From Planctomycetota bacterium (GTDB taxonomy: Bacteria > Planctomycetota > UBA1135 > GCA-002686595), in the NCBI GenBank assembly GCA_014237855.1, contig JABACD010000008.1, positions 62,001 to 126,000 of the forward strand: 64,000 bases of DNA, read 5' to 3'. Below, piece after piece: positions 27,825 to 37,567 of this stretch. How positions within the stretch are numbered: the stretch's first letter is position 1; the number at the start of each line of letters is the position of its first letter. The position numbers were made by a program, and so were the translations under genes. The notes beneath the pieces were generated by a model. That model was not told the DNA's origin. It saw only the letters and a list, made by a program, of their open reading frames with translations, and did not search any database.

Positions 27825-27830
27825 AGGAGG
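27825..27830 (+). promoter_or_regulatory. perfect Shine-Dalgarno AGGAGG
   Basis: AGGAGG lies 8 bases before the ATG of the BtuF-like gene. It is one of few strong ribosome binding sites in the window and it sits before an internal operon gene, in contrast with operon-head genes that lack one. Confidence 0.6.
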
Positions 27831-27838
27831 GATCCGGA

Positions 27839-28792
27839 ATGAATCGCGAGCTCCAGAACCCTCCCTCTGACCTGAGAGTGGTCAGCCTGCTTCCCTCAGC
27901 GACTGAGATCGTCTGCCTGCTTGGCGGCCAGAAGAACCTCGTGGGGATCTCACACGAGTGTGACTATCCTGGCGAGATTCGAGACCTGCCAAGGCTGACA
28001 TCGAGCAAGGTCGACTTCTCCCCCAGCTCGCTGAAGATCGACCAGGACGTGCGTGCTCTGATGACCCACGCCCTGGCGGTCTACGACATCGACACGCCGG
28101 AGCTTGAGCGGGTCGCGCCCGACATCATCGTCACCCAGGACCTCTGCGACGTCTGCGCCGTCTCCTACGAGGATGTGCAGCGCGCCTGCAACGAGCTCCT
28201 GCCGAACACACGCATCGTCAACCTGCACCCCACGCGCTGGTCCGAGGTCCTCGATGACCTGAAGAAGGTGGCCGAGGCCTTCGGTAACCCCCAGCGAGGC
28301 GCCGCAGAGGCCGCTCGGCTCGAGGCCGGCAGGGACGCCATCGCCGCCCGCAGCGCCGTCCTGGGGACCCGGCCCAGGGTCTTGACGATCGAGTGGCTCG
28401 ACCCGGTCATGGTCGGAGGAACCTGGATGCCCGAGCTGGTCGAGGCCGCCGGCGGCGAGGCTCTGGTCACCTCGACTGGAGACCACGCCCCGACTCTCAC
28501 CCAGGAACAGCTGGCCGCCCTCGACCCGGCCCCCGAAGTCGTGCTCGTGAAGCCCTGCGGATTCGAGCTCGAACGCACCTTCGCCGAGCGCGAGGTGCTC
28601 GAGCACCTCTTCGCGGATCTCGACTGGCCCGCGATCCGGGACCACAGGGTGTGGATCGCCGACGGCAACGCCTTCTTCAACAGGCCCGGGCCCAGACTCC
28701 TCGAGTCGATCGAGATCCTGGCCGCCTGCGTGCATCCCGACGAGTTCATGGACCTCGCCGAGAAGCACGCCTGCTCATTCACCCGGTATTGA
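27839..28792 (+). CDS. BtuF-like cobalamin/metallo-cofactor-binding protein without signal peptide
   Basis: A 317-residue protein of the helical-backbone periplasmic-binding fold, with the typical opening RVVSLLPSATEIVCLLG, then GISHECDYP near 40-48 and TIEWLDPVMVGGTWMPELVEAAGG near 180-200 (split by the two lobes). Family members bind vitamin B12 or iron chelates for ABC import. Here no signal peptide or lipobox is visible, and no permease or ATPase gene is adjacent, so a cytoplasmic binding or scavenging role is possible. CDVCAV in the middle adds a Cys pair. Confidence 0.78.
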   Translation: MNRELQNPPSDLRVVSLLPSATEIVCLLGGQKNLVGISHECDYPGEIRDLPRLTSSKVDFSPSSLKIDQDVRALMTHALAVYDIDTPELERVAPDIIVTQDLCDVCAVSYEDVQRACNELLPNTRIVNLHPTRWSEVLDDLKKVAEAFGNPQRGAAEAARLEAGRDAIAARSAVLGTRPRVLTIEWLDPVMVGGTWMPELVEAAGGEALVTSTGDHAPTLTQEQLAALDPAPEVVLVKPCGFELERTFAEREVLEHLFADLDWPAIRDHRVWIADGNAFFNRPGPRLLESIEILAACVHPDEFMDLAEKHACSFTRY

Positions 28793-28889
28793 TTCGCCCT
28801 GCGGGGCCTCGCCACCACCCAGAGCGCTGACCCGGCCCCCAAGGGCTAGGATGTTTCTTTATGGGGTCACCCCGAGAGAGGGGCCTCGC

Positions 28890-28908
28890 AGGGTCCGTTC
28901 CGGACCCT
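28890..28908 (+). terminator. hairpin between the BtuF-like gene and lipA
   Basis: AGGGTCCG (28890-28897) and CGGACCCT (28901-28908) form a perfect 8-base-pair stem with loop TTC, followed by CGATTTGTT. It is placed to end the ferredoxin-BtuF transcript or to act in the lipA leader. Confidence 0.4.
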
Positions 28909-28975
28909 CGATTTGTTATGCTGCCCGGTCTCCCCAACCGCACTGATGTCCCCTCAAGACCCCCTCTCTCCCCCC

Positions 28976-29923
28976 ATGATCCGGCCCAGAGGCACGCGGC
29001 GGCCCGACCCGGCCGCTGAGGCCCACGGCGGCCGTAAGCCCTCGTGGCTCAAGGTCCCCCTGCCCACGGGTGAGGAGTTCGCACGCCTCAAGGACATGAC
29101 CCGCCAGCTGGGACTGAACACGGTCTGCGAGGAGGCCCGCTGCCCGAACATTGGCGAGTGCTGGAAGGGCGAGAAGGCCACCATGACGCTGATGGTCCTC
29201 GGTGACGAGTGCACTCGCCGCTGCCGGTTCTGTGCGGTCAAGACCGTGGACCGGGCCGCTGCCCCCGATCCGGAGGAACCACGCAAGGTAGGCGAAGCCG
29301 TCGCCGCCCTCCGCACCGGCTACGTGGTCATCACCAGCGTGGACCGAGACGACCTCCCCGATGGTGGGGCAAGCCATTATGGAGCCTGCGTCGAGCAGAT
29401 CCGGGCACACTCGCCCACGACGGTGATCGAGACCCTGATTCCCGACTACATGGGAGAACCTCTCAGCACTCTGATCAGCTCTGGCCCGGATGTGCTGGCA
29501 CACAACGTCGAGGTCGTGGATCGGCTCCAGCGTAAGATTCGAGACCCGCGCTGCTCCTTCGAACGTTCACTCACGACCCTCCGCGAGGCCAAGAGACTTT
29601 CGCCGAATACGTTCACCAAGTCATCCCTGATGGTCGGACTCGGTGAGACCCACGAAGAGATCGTCGACGCCCTTGTGCGCCTCCGCGACGCGGGCGTGGA
29701 ATTCCTGACGATCGGTCAGTACCTGCGCCCTACCACCACCCACGCCCCCGTGCTGGAATACGTCACACCGGAACGCTTTGACGAGTATGAAGAGCTCGGC
29801 AAGGACCTCGGTTTCCTGTACACCGCATCGGGGCCACTCGTCCGTTCGAGCTACCGCGCCGGCGAGTTCTTTGCCGAGCGCCTGGTGCACGAACGTCGCC
29901 AAGAAACTTCGCAGGGCTCCTGA
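28976..29923 (+). CDS. lipA: lipoyl synthase
   Basis: A radical-SAM enzyme of 315 residues that inserts two sulfurs into protein-bound octanoyl groups. Both clusters are visible: the auxiliary 4Fe-4S motif C-x4-C-x5-C (VCEEARCPNIGEC, about 48-60) and the radical-SAM C-x3-C-x2-C (CTRRCRFC, about 78-85). The C-terminal ASGPLVRSSYRAGEF with the conserved R-S-S-Y-R is present. Alternative in-frame starts lie at 28946 and 28913. The gene heads the 2-oxoacid dehydrogenase operon, whose E2 subunit needs the lipoyl group it makes. Confidence 0.95.
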   Translation: MIRPRGTRRPDPAAEAHGGRKPSWLKVPLPTGEEFARLKDMTRQLGLNTVCEEARCPNIGECWKGEKATMTLMVLGDECTRRCRFCAVKTVDRAAAPDPEEPRKVGEAVAALRTGYVVITSVDRDDLPDGGASHYGACVEQIRAHSPTTVIETLIPDYMGEPLSTLISSGPDVLAHNVEVVDRLQRKIRDPRCSFERSLTTLREAKRLSPNTFTKSSLMVGLGETHEEIVDALVRLRDAGVEFLTIGQYLRPTTTHAPVLEYVTPERFDEYEELGKDLGFLYTASGPLVRSSYRAGEFFAERLVHERRQETSQGS

Positions 29924-29966
29924 CCCCTACCTGCAAGACCAAACCAAGAAGCCTGCTGCAAATCCC

Positions 29967-31085
29967 ATGAGTACCAGCGAACTGCTCTCCGTCATCGAAG
30001 CGGACGGCACCGCCCCCGGCTACGACCCGGGGCTCTCCAAGGCGGAGCTCATTCATCTGTACCGCACGATGTTGCTCACGCGCGCCTTCGACGAGGCTTG
30101 CATCAACCTGCAGCGCTCGGGCCAGATCGGTTTCTCGATTCCCAACCGGGGTATCGAGGCGACCTCGATCGGTGCCGCCAGCGCCTTCCGCAAGGATGAC
30201 TGGTTCTTTCCGAGCTACCGCGACTTTGGCCTGCCTCTGTATCACGGCGTCGAGGTCGTGGACATGATGCACAACATGTACGGCAACGCCCTGGACACGA
30301 GCAAGGGTCGCCAGATGCCCGTGCACTTCAGCTTCTCCGAACCAATAAAGCTGGTCTCGATCTCCTCGCCGATCGGCACCCACATCATTCAGGCGGTGGG
30401 CGCTGCGTATGCCTTCCAGCAGCGGGGCGAGGACAAGGTCTGCCTGGCAAGTTTCGGTGACGGAGGAACATCGAGTCTCGGCTTCCACTCAGCCCTGAAC
30501 TTCGCGGGGGTCTGGAAGGCTCCGGTGGTCTTCCTCTGCCAGAACAACGGCTACGCCATCTCCTGCCCCAGCGAGCAGCAGACGGCCTCGGAGAGCTACG
30601 CGATCAAGGGCGAGGCCTACGGCGTCCCCGGGATCAAGGTCGATGGCAACGACGTCTTCGCTGTTCGCCAGGCCTTCACCGAGGCAGTCGAGCGCGCCCG
30701 CAAGGGCGATGGCCCGACCCTGATCGAGTGCGTCACCTTCCGCATGGGTGGCCACTCCACCGCTGACGATCCCACCAAGTACGTGCCGGCAGAGATCATG
30801 GCCGCCTGGGCCAAGCGCGACCCGATCGAGATCCTCGAGCGAGCACTGCTCAAGTCCAAGGTCCTCACCAAGAAGAAGATCGAGAGCCTGCGGAAGGAGG
30901 TCGCGAAGGAGGTCCAGGCTGCCAGCAAGGTAGCAGCAGGTACCCCCCCTCCGGCCCTGGAGCAGGTCTTCACCGATGTCTACGAAGAGCTGCCGGACCA
31001 CATCCGGCGACAGGGCGAACGCTCCTTTGACCTGGCCAAGCGCAAGGGCGACGCGAACGCCGGAGACGGCGAGTTCCCGCTCTAA
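29967..31085 (+). CDS. 2-oxoacid dehydrogenase E1 alpha subunit (first copy)
   Basis: A 372-residue thiamine-diphosphate-dependent E1 alpha subunit of the pyruvate / branched-chain 2-oxoacid dehydrogenase family. The TPP motif GDG-x(n)-NN reads FGDGGTSS, then LCQNNGYAIS. The loop RMGGHSTADDPTKY matches the ordered active-site loop of E1 alpha proteins. It decarboxylates a 2-oxoacid together with E1 beta, 23 bases downstream. The loop sequence lies between typical PDH and BCKDH forms, so the substrate is open. The ATG at 29967 gives normal length. Confidence 0.88.
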   Translation: MSTSELLSVIEADGTAPGYDPGLSKAELIHLYRTMLLTRAFDEACINLQRSGQIGFSIPNRGIEATSIGAASAFRKDDWFFPSYRDFGLPLYHGVEVVDMMHNMYGNALDTSKGRQMPVHFSFSEPIKLVSISSPIGTHIIQAVGAAYAFQQRGEDKVCLASFGDGGTSSLGFHSALNFAGVWKAPVVFLCQNNGYAISCPSEQQTASESYAIKGEAYGVPGIKVDGNDVFAVRQAFTEAVERARKGDGPTLIECVTFRMGGHSTADDPTKYVPAEIMAAWAKRDPIEILERALLKSKVLTKKKIESLRKEVAKEVQAASKVAAGTPPPALEQVFTDVYEELPDHIRRQGERSFDLAKRKGDANAGDGEFPL

Positions 31086-31108
31086 ACCCTCCATTTCCCG
31101 AACGAACC

Positions 31109-32083
<975 letters not shown>

Positions 32084-32119
32084 CCCCCCCCCACGACAGA
32101 AAGAAGTACAGAGACTCAC

Positions 32120-33370
32120 ATGGTTCTAGAGTTCAAGCTGCCGGACATCGGCGAAGGTGTCGCCGAGGGCGAGATCATCAAGTGGCTCGTCAAGCCAGGC
32201 GACGTTGTCAAGGAGTTCGAGTTGATCGTGGAGGTCAGCACGGACAAGGCAACCGTCGAGCTACCCTCACCAGCGCCCGGAACGGTCGGTGAGCTCCTCG
32301 CGGAGCCCGGAGACGTCGTCCCCGTGGGGCAGGTGATCTTCACGCTTCAGACGGATGGCGCGGGTGCACCGGCGCCCGCGGCTGAGGAGAAGACGCTCGT
32401 GCCTGCTGCCGCACCCGCACCCGCACCCGCACCAGCAGCGGCGACGCCCGCGCCAGCTCCACCGGTCGTCTCCTCGACCAACGGCAAGGCCCTCGCCGTT
32501 CCCAGTGCACGCCGCGTTGCTCGCGAGCTGGGAATCGACCTGGGACTGGTCCCGGGTACGGGACGTAACGGTGTTGTCCGCCGGGCTGATGTCGAGGCCT
32601 TCCACGGCGGCAGCAACGGTGGCGCATCGGTCGCCACGCGCCTCGCTCCCCCCGTCAATGCGGGCGGCGAGACGCGCACGCCATTCATCGGTGTGCGACG
32701 CAAGATCGCCGAGGCAATGGTGCGCTCCAAGCAAACCGCCATCCACTTCACGGTTGTCGAGGAGATTGACGTCACGGATCTCGTCGCGCTACGTGCAACT
32801 GCAAAGAGCATCGGCGCAGAGCAGGGCATCAAGGTCACCTACATGCCTTTCATCATGAAGGCCGTGTCGAATGCCCTGCTCAAGTACCCCATGCTCAACG
32901 GCCGCCTCGATGAGGAGACGAACGAGCTGGTCCATTGCAATTACGTCAACCTCGGCATTGCAACTGACACACCCAATGGCCTGATCGTCCCCGTCATCAA
33001 GGACGTCCAGGACAAGAGCGTGCTCCAGCTGGCCGCTGAGCTCGGCAAGCTCGCCGAGCGCACACGCAATGGCCAGGTCAAGATGGAGGAGCTCAAGGGC
33101 AGCACATTCACCATCACCAACGCCGGCAACATCGGTGGAACGATCGCAACCCCGATCATCAACTTCCCCGACATCGCCATCCTGGGCGTCCATCGCCTGA
33201 TGAAGAAGCCCGGTGTTGTCGAAACGCCGAAGGGCGACGAGATCCAGGTGCGCCAGTACATGAATTACTCGTGCAGTGTCGATCACCGGCTCGCTGACGG
33301 CGCCGATGGCGCACGCTTCCTGGCATGGTTGCGCGTCCTGCTCGAGTCGCCGGGCCTTCTCTCTCTATGA
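32120..33370 (+). CDS. 2-oxoacid dehydrogenase E2, dihydrolipoamide acyltransferase
   Basis: A 416-residue E2. Residues 1-78 form one lipoyl domain, with the lipoylation motif STDKATVEL and acceptor Lys43. An Ala/Pro-rich swinging linker covers about 80-118. The peripheral subunit-binding domain follows (about 125-160, VPSARRVARELGIDL, then GRNGVVRRADV). The catalytic domain fills the rest, with the active site VDHRLADG at His389. It transfers the acyl group to CoA and forms the core of the complex. Its stop overlaps the second E1 alpha start (ATGA). Confidence 0.93.
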   Translation: MVLEFKLPDIGEGVAEGEIIKWLVKPGDVVKEFELIVEVSTDKATVELPSPAPGTVGELLAEPGDVVPVGQVIFTLQTDGAGAPAPAAEEKTLVPAAAPAPAPAPAAATPAPAPPVVSSTNGKALAVPSARRVARELGIDLGLVPGTGRNGVVRRADVEAFHGGSNGGASVATRLAPPVNAGGETRTPFIGVRRKIAEAMVRSKQTAIHFTVVEEIDVTDLVALRATAKSIGAEQGIKVTYMPFIMKAVSNALLKYPMLNGRLDEETNELVHCNYVNLGIATDTPNGLIVPVIKDVQDKSVLQLAAELGKLAERTRNGQVKMEELKGSTFTITNAGNIGGTIATPIINFPDIAILGVHRLMKKPGVVETPKGDEIQVRQYMNYSCSVDHRLADGADGARFLAWLRVLLESPGLLSL

Positions 33371-34497
33371 GCGTGACTGCAGTGGCCGACCCTGAGATCT
33401 TTCGGATCCTCGCCCCATCGGGTGAGGTCGTTGATGACTTGCCCGAGCTCTCGGTGGACGAGCTGCGGGATCTCTACATCGGCATGTTGAGAGTGCGCTG
33501 CCTGGATGGCCGCATGCTCAACTTGCAGCGCGCAGGTCGCGTTGGATTTGTCGGCACAGCCATCGGCCAGGAGGCATCGATGATCGGCTCCGCGGCCGGT
33601 CTTCGAGAGCAGGACTGGCTGTGGTCCGGCCTGCGAGAGGGTGGCGCCGCCGTCATGCGCGGGCTGCCGCTCGGCGAGTACATAGCTCAGATGTACTGCA
33701 ACGCGAACGACACCGCGAAGGGACGCCAGATGTGCAACCACTTCCAGCACAAGGGCACCAACTATCCGAGCTGGTCGTCAGTGATTGGAACTCAGGTCCC
33801 CCACGGAGTCGGTGCTGCCTTCGCAGCCAAGCAGCGGGGCATCGATGAGGTTCACGGCATCTACTTCGGCGACGGCGCATCGAGCTCCAACGGATTCCAC
33901 AGCGGAATGAACTTCGCTGCGGTCTGGAAAGCTCCCTGCGTCTTCGTTCTGGTCAACAACGGCTGGGCTATCTCGGTACCTTCCGGCCAGCAGACTGCCG
34001 CGGCGAATTTCTCGGCGAAGGCAAAGGCCTATGGAATGCCAGCCGTCGAGGTCGATGGCAACGATGTACTCGCCTGCTACGAGAGCATGCGACTCGCGCG
34101 CGAGCGGGCTCAGTCGGGTGATGGACCGGGGCTGATCGTCTTGAACACGTACCGCATGGGGGGACACTCAAGCTCCGACGATCCCACGAAGTACCGCTCC
34201 GAGGAGGAGGTCGCTCCCTGGGCCGCACGCGATCCGCTGGAGCGCTTCGAGTCCTTCCTGGTTGCCCAGGGCCACCTTGCTGAAGGTGAGACCTCGAAGC
34301 TAACGGACACATTGAACAACGAGATCGACGCCGCCATCCACGAGCAAGAGGTCGCCGATCCGATGTCCTGGCGCACCCTTGTCGAGGATGTCTACGCGGA
34401 GGTCCCCAAGCATCTTCGCAACCAATACAACGAGTTCCTCCGTATCGAGGAGCGACATGGCTCCGCCCGTCCCGGCGACGGCGCGTTTCCTCTCTGA
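33367..34497 (+). CDS. 2-oxoacid dehydrogenase E1 alpha subunit (second copy)
   Basis: A 376-residue second E1 alpha homologue. The TPP motif is FGDGASSS, then LVNNGWAIS, and the active-site loop is RMGGHSSSDDPTKY, both intact. It clearly resembles the first copy (AVWKAPC versus GVWKAPV; both end in G-D-G-x-F-P-L) but differs over much of its length, so it is an old paralogue rather than a recent duplication. It overlaps the E2 stop by four bases and is followed by E3 after 23 bases. Sharing one E1 beta, it could give a second substrate specificity or a mixed E1. Confidence 0.87.
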   Translation: MSVTAVADPEIFRILAPSGEVVDDLPELSVDELRDLYIGMLRVRCLDGRMLNLQRAGRVGFVGTAIGQEASMIGSAAGLREQDWLWSGLREGGAAVMRGLPLGEYIAQMYCNANDTAKGRQMCNHFQHKGTNYPSWSSVIGTQVPHGVGAAFAAKQRGIDEVHGIYFGDGASSSNGFHSGMNFAAVWKAPCVFVLVNNGWAISVPSGQQTAAANFSAKAKAYGMPAVEVDGNDVLACYESMRLARERAQSGDGPGLIVLNTYRMGGHSSSDDPTKYRSEEEVAPWAARDPLERFESFLVAQGHLAEGETSKLTDTLNNEIDAAIHEQEVADPMSWRTLVEDVYAEVPKHLRNQYNEFLRIEERHGSARPGDGAFPL

Positions 34498-34520
34498 GCA
34501 ACGACCGCAAGCACTCTTCC

Positions 34521-35924
34521 ATGAGCTCCCCCCGAAAAGTCATCGTCATCGGTGCCGGCCCCGCCGGTTACGTCTGCGCCATCCGCCTCGCTCAACTTGG
34601 CCAGGAAGTCACGGTCGTCGAGAAGGCCGAGGTAGGCGGCACCTGCCTCAACGTCGGCTGCATTCCATCGAAGGCAATGATCGCTGCAGGCTCTCTAAAG
34701 GAGAGGATCGGTGAAGCTTCAAAGATGGGGATCGAAGTCGGCAAGGCCAGCATGAACGTCGGCCAGCTCGTCGAGTGGAAGCAGGGAATCGTTGGCAAGC
34801 TGACCGGTGGAGTAGCCGGCCTGCTCAAGAACCACAAGTGCACGCTCCTGCGCGGCGATGCCAGCCTGGTCGACAAGAACACTGTTCTAGTTGACGGGCC
34901 CGACGGGAAGGTGACTGCCAAGGCAGACGACATCGTCATCGCCACCGGTTCAGTCCCGATCGAGATCCCCGGCTTCGACTTCGACGAGAGCCAGGTGTGG
35001 TCTTCCACTGGTGCGCTCTCTCCCGAACGCATCCCGGATCACATTGTCGTGATCGGCGGTGGCTATATCGGGCTCGAGCTGGGCTTCATGTACAGCAAGC
35101 TCGGCAGCAAGGTCACGGTGCTCGAGGCCACCTCGGGCGCACTTCCCGGGCAGGACCGCGATTGCGTCAAGATCATCGAGCGCTCGCTCAAGAAGCGGAA
35201 GATCAAGCTGATGACCGAGACCTTCGCCCTGGGCTACGAGAAGAAGGGTAAGAAGCTTGTCGTCAAGGTCAAGAAGGGCGACAAGCAGGAGACCGTGGAG
35301 TGTGATCAGATCCTCTCCACCGTTGGCCGCCGCCCCTACTCGGGTGGACTGGGTCTTGAGAAGGTCGGCCTGAAGACCGACGAGCGGGGCTTCATCAAGG
35401 TCGACGATCAGATGCGCACCTCGGTGCCCAACATCTATGCAGTCGGTGATATCGCTGGGCAGCCCATGCTGGCTCACAAGGGCAGCAAGGAGGGCCTCGT
35501 GGCCGCCGGCGTGATAGCGGGCAAGCCCGAGCGCTACGACGTGCGCTGTGTTCCCGCGGTGATCTTCACCTCACCCGAGATGGCCTCCGTGGGAGAGACC
35601 GAGGAGCAGCTCAAGGAGCGTGGTGCCAGCTACAATTCTGGCAAGTTTCCCTTCGCGGCCTCAGGCCGTGCGATGAGCCTGATGGAGACCGAGGGGTTCG
35701 TGAAGGTGCTGGCAGACGCTGAGACAGATGAGCTGCTCGGCGTTCACATGGTGGGCCCCGAGGTGACCGAGCTGATCGCCGAGGCCGCACTTGCAATCGA
35801 GATGGGTGCCACGGCCGAGGACATTGGCCGCACCATCCACGCCCATCCGACCCTGCCCGAGGCCATGATGGAGGCTGCCGAAGCGGTGCACGGAGTCGCG
35901 GTGCACATCTTCCAGAAACCCTGA
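34521..35924 (+). CDS. lpdA: dihydrolipoamide dehydrogenase (E3)
   Basis: A 467-residue flavoprotein that reoxidises dihydrolipoyl groups with NAD+. The FAD-binding start VIVIGAGPAGYVCAIR, the redox-active disulfide GGTCLNVGCIPSK (Cys42, Cys47), the NAD-binding VVIGGGYIGLELG near 174-186, and the C-terminal HAHPTLPEAMMEA with the catalytic His/Glu pair are all present. It completes the complex encoded by the four genes before it. The stop shares one base with the lipB start. Confidence 0.95.
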   Translation: MSSPRKVIVIGAGPAGYVCAIRLAQLGQEVTVVEKAEVGGTCLNVGCIPSKAMIAAGSLKERIGEASKMGIEVGKASMNVGQLVEWKQGIVGKLTGGVAGLLKNHKCTLLRGDASLVDKNTVLVDGPDGKVTAKADDIVIATGSVPIEIPGFDFDESQVWSSTGALSPERIPDHIVVIGGGYIGLELGFMYSKLGSKVTVLEATSGALPGQDRDCVKIIERSLKKRKIKLMTETFALGYEKKGKKLVVKVKKGDKQETVECDQILSTVGRRPYSGGLGLEKVGLKTDERGFIKVDDQMRTSVPNIYAVGDIAGQPMLAHKGSKEGLVAAGVIAGKPERYDVRCVPAVIFTSPEMASVGETEEQLKERGASYNSGKFPFAASGRAMSLMETEGFVKVLADAETDELLGVHMVGPEVTELIAEAALAIEMGATAEDIGRTIHAHPTLPEAMMEAAEAVHGVAVHIFQKP

Positions 35925-36622
35925 TGGCAGGTGCTCCTCTGCTCGAGGTGCGACGCCTCGGTCGCACGGACTATGCGGACGCGCTCCGCATCCAGGAGGA
36001 GGCCCTCGAGCAGCGCATTGCGGGTGAGACCAGCGATCTCCTGCTGCTGACCGAACACGAACCGATCATCACCGCCGGACGGGGGACTCCCCCTGACCAG
36101 CTCCCCACCAAGGAGGTGCCGACCATCGAGGTCTCCCGCGGAGGTGAAGCCACCTACCACGGACCCGGGCAGGTGGTCGCCTATCCAATCCTGGCCTTGG
36201 GAGAGGATCGCCGGGACCTCCACCGCTACCTGAGGGACCTCGAGGAGGTTGTGATCGGCGTTCTTGGCGAGTTCGATATCGATGGTCGACGTATCGAGGG
36301 ACTTACCGGCGTCTGGGTTGGCGAACACAAGGTTGCCTCGATCGGCGTTGCCGTGCGCCGCTGGGTCACCTGGCACGGCCTCGCCTTGAATGTGCACACT
36401 GACCTCGATGCCTTCAGCGGTTTCCAGCCCTGTGGTCTCAATCCGGCAGTCATGACGCGCATGGCCGACCAGGCCGAGATCCCCCCCGGTCTGACCCTTG
36501 TCGAGGTGCTGCTGGTGAAGCACGTGTGCATGGTGTTCGGTCACGAACTCCCGCCGCCGCCGCCTCTCAAGGAGCCCCCCCAGAGTCCGTTCCCTGACCT
36601 GCCCATCTTCCCAGGGCAGTGA
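35924..36622 (+). CDS. lipB: lipoyl(octanoyl) transferase
   Basis: A 232-residue octanoyltransferase that loads octanoyl from ACP onto the lipoyl domains, the step before LipA. Motifs are SRGGEATYHGPGQ near 69-81, the catalytic Lys136 in GEHKVASIG, and the catalytic Cys170 in FQPCGL. A Pro-rich tail of about 25 residues follows the domain. It overlaps the lpdA stop by one base. With lipA at the other end, the operon carries the full endogenous lipoylation pathway together with its main client. Confidence 0.94.
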   Translation: MAGAPLLEVRRLGRTDYADALRIQEEALEQRIAGETSDLLLLTEHEPIITAGRGTPPDQLPTKEVPTIEVSRGGEATYHGPGQVVAYPILALGEDRRDLHRYLRDLEEVVIGVLGEFDIDGRRIEGLTGVWVGEHKVASIGVAVRRWVTWHGLALNVHTDLDAFSGFQPCGLNPAVMTRMADQAEIPPGLTLVEVLLVKHVCMVFGHELPPPPPLKEPPQSPFPDLPIFPGQ

Positions 36623-36760
36623 CCCCTGTCTCCGGCTCCCGGAGTATCGAGACTGTCTTCCAGGGGCCGGGAAACAGGGCCATCCACGGTGAGTTCAGGC
36701 ACCGCCGGGCAAAGCCACGAACCATCTGCTATTCCCGATCCTCACCAGGCCGCCATTGTC

Positions 36761-36766
36761 TAATAT
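36761..36766 (+). promoter_or_regulatory. -10-like TAATAT before the leader ORF and MOSC gene
   Basis: TAATAT ends 7 bases before the ATG of the short ORF at 36774, in the spacing seen at several operon heads here. No convincing -35 hexamer is present. Confidence 0.4.
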
Positions 36767-36773
36767 CTCGTCC

Positions 36774-36833
36774 ATGGGCTCCCCATGCCTACAGTCGTCG
36801 GAACACATGAAGTTCTCTGCACTTCCCAGATGA
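36774..36833 (+). CDS. possible 19-residue leader peptide upstream of the MOSC gene
   Basis: A short ORF of 19 codons (MGSPCLQSSEHMKFSALPR) begins 7 bases after a TAATAT hexamer. Its TGA stop overlaps the ATG at 36830 of the MOSC reading frame as ATGA, the same coupling used between many genes in this window. It could feed ribosomes into the MOSC gene or regulate it. It contains no run of one amino acid typical of attenuators. It may be chance. Confidence 0.3.
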   Translation: MGSPCLQSSEHMKFSALPR

Positions 36834-37546
36834 GTGCAGCAATGACCATGGTGGGCCGCGTGAGAACTCTCTGGCGCTATCCGGTCAAATCGATGCTGGG
36901 GGAAGACTGCGAGTCTCTTGAGCTGAATCAGCGAGGCATCGTAGGTGACCGGCTCTTCGCCATCCGTGATCAGGCGGGCAAGCTCGGCAGCGGCAAGAAC
37001 TCTGACCGCTTCAAGCTCATCACTGGCCTGCTGGACTTCCGTTCGCACCTCGATGACGATGTGCCCGTGGTCAGTTTTCCAGATGGCCGGCAGTTCAGAG
37101 GTGACGACGAGCATCTCGATGCCGCAATCTCCGAGATCCTGAGAGAGCCACTGAAGCTGGCGCTGGAGGACGATGTCCCCCACCACGACGACAGTCCAGT
37201 TCACCTCATCTCCAGCGCATCACTCGACTGGCTGGCCATTCAACTCGGCAGCCGAGTCGATGAGCGCCGTTTTCGGCCGAACCTGGTCGTCGAGATCCCT
37301 GGACAGACGCTGATCGAGAACGACTGGCTACAACGGGAGCTACTGATCGGGAGGAACTCGCGCTTCCTGGTCAAGAGCCGCACGACTCGCTGCCGGATGA
37401 CGACCCTGGCCCAGGATGATCTTCACGCTGATGATCGCGTTCTCAGCGAGCTGGCCCGGAAATCACAGTCCTCGTTCGGGGTCTACCTGGAGGTGCTCGA
37501 GGCCGGCACCATTCGAGTCGACGATCCTGTCACCCTGCTGGACTAG
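36830..37546 (+). CDS. MOSC-domain protein (YcbX/mARC-like)
   Basis: A 238-residue protein with an N-terminal MOSC_N beta-barrel, VRTLWRYPVKSMLGE and GIVGDRLFAIRD, and a C-terminal MOSC domain with RFRPNLVVE and the conserved-cysteine segment KSRTTRCRMTTL. Family members bind molybdenum cofactor or carry sulfur and reduce N-hydroxylated compounds. No 2Fe-2S ferredoxin domain is fused, unlike YcbX. The start is uncertain: ATGs at 36785, 36830, 36842 and 36848 are in frame. I chose 36830 because of its ATGA overlap with the short upstream ORF. Confidence 0.8.
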   Translation: MSAAMTMVGRVRTLWRYPVKSMLGEDCESLELNQRGIVGDRLFAIRDQAGKLGSGKNSDRFKLITGLLDFRSHLDDDVPVVSFPDGRQFRGDDEHLDAAISEILREPLKLALEDDVPHHDDSPVHLISSASLDWLAIQLGSRVDERRFRPNLVVEIPGQTLIENDWLQRELLIGRNSRFLVKSRTTRCRMTTLAQDDLHADDRVLSELARKSQSSFGVYLEVLEAGTIRVDDPVTLLD

Positions 37547-37550
37547 CTCC

Positions 37551-37567
37551 GAGCGCGGCTCGCGCTC
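37551..37567. terminator. hairpin between convergent MOSC and cupin genes
   Basis: GAGCGCG (37551-37557) and CGCGCTC (37561-37567) form a perfect 7-base-pair stem with loop GCT in the 19-base space between two convergent stop codons. It could end transcription from both sides, though it lacks a T-tract. Confidence 0.45.

Noticed and set aside
28793-28975. Cobalamin riboswitch near the BtuF-like gene
   Set aside because: I looked for a B12-box-like element and saw only a simple 8-base-pair hairpin, which lies downstream of the BtuF-like gene.
32395-32460. GCACCC-type tandem DNA repeat inside the E2 gene
   Set aside because: It encodes the Ala/Pro swinging linker normal for E2 proteins; it is not a separate genetic element.
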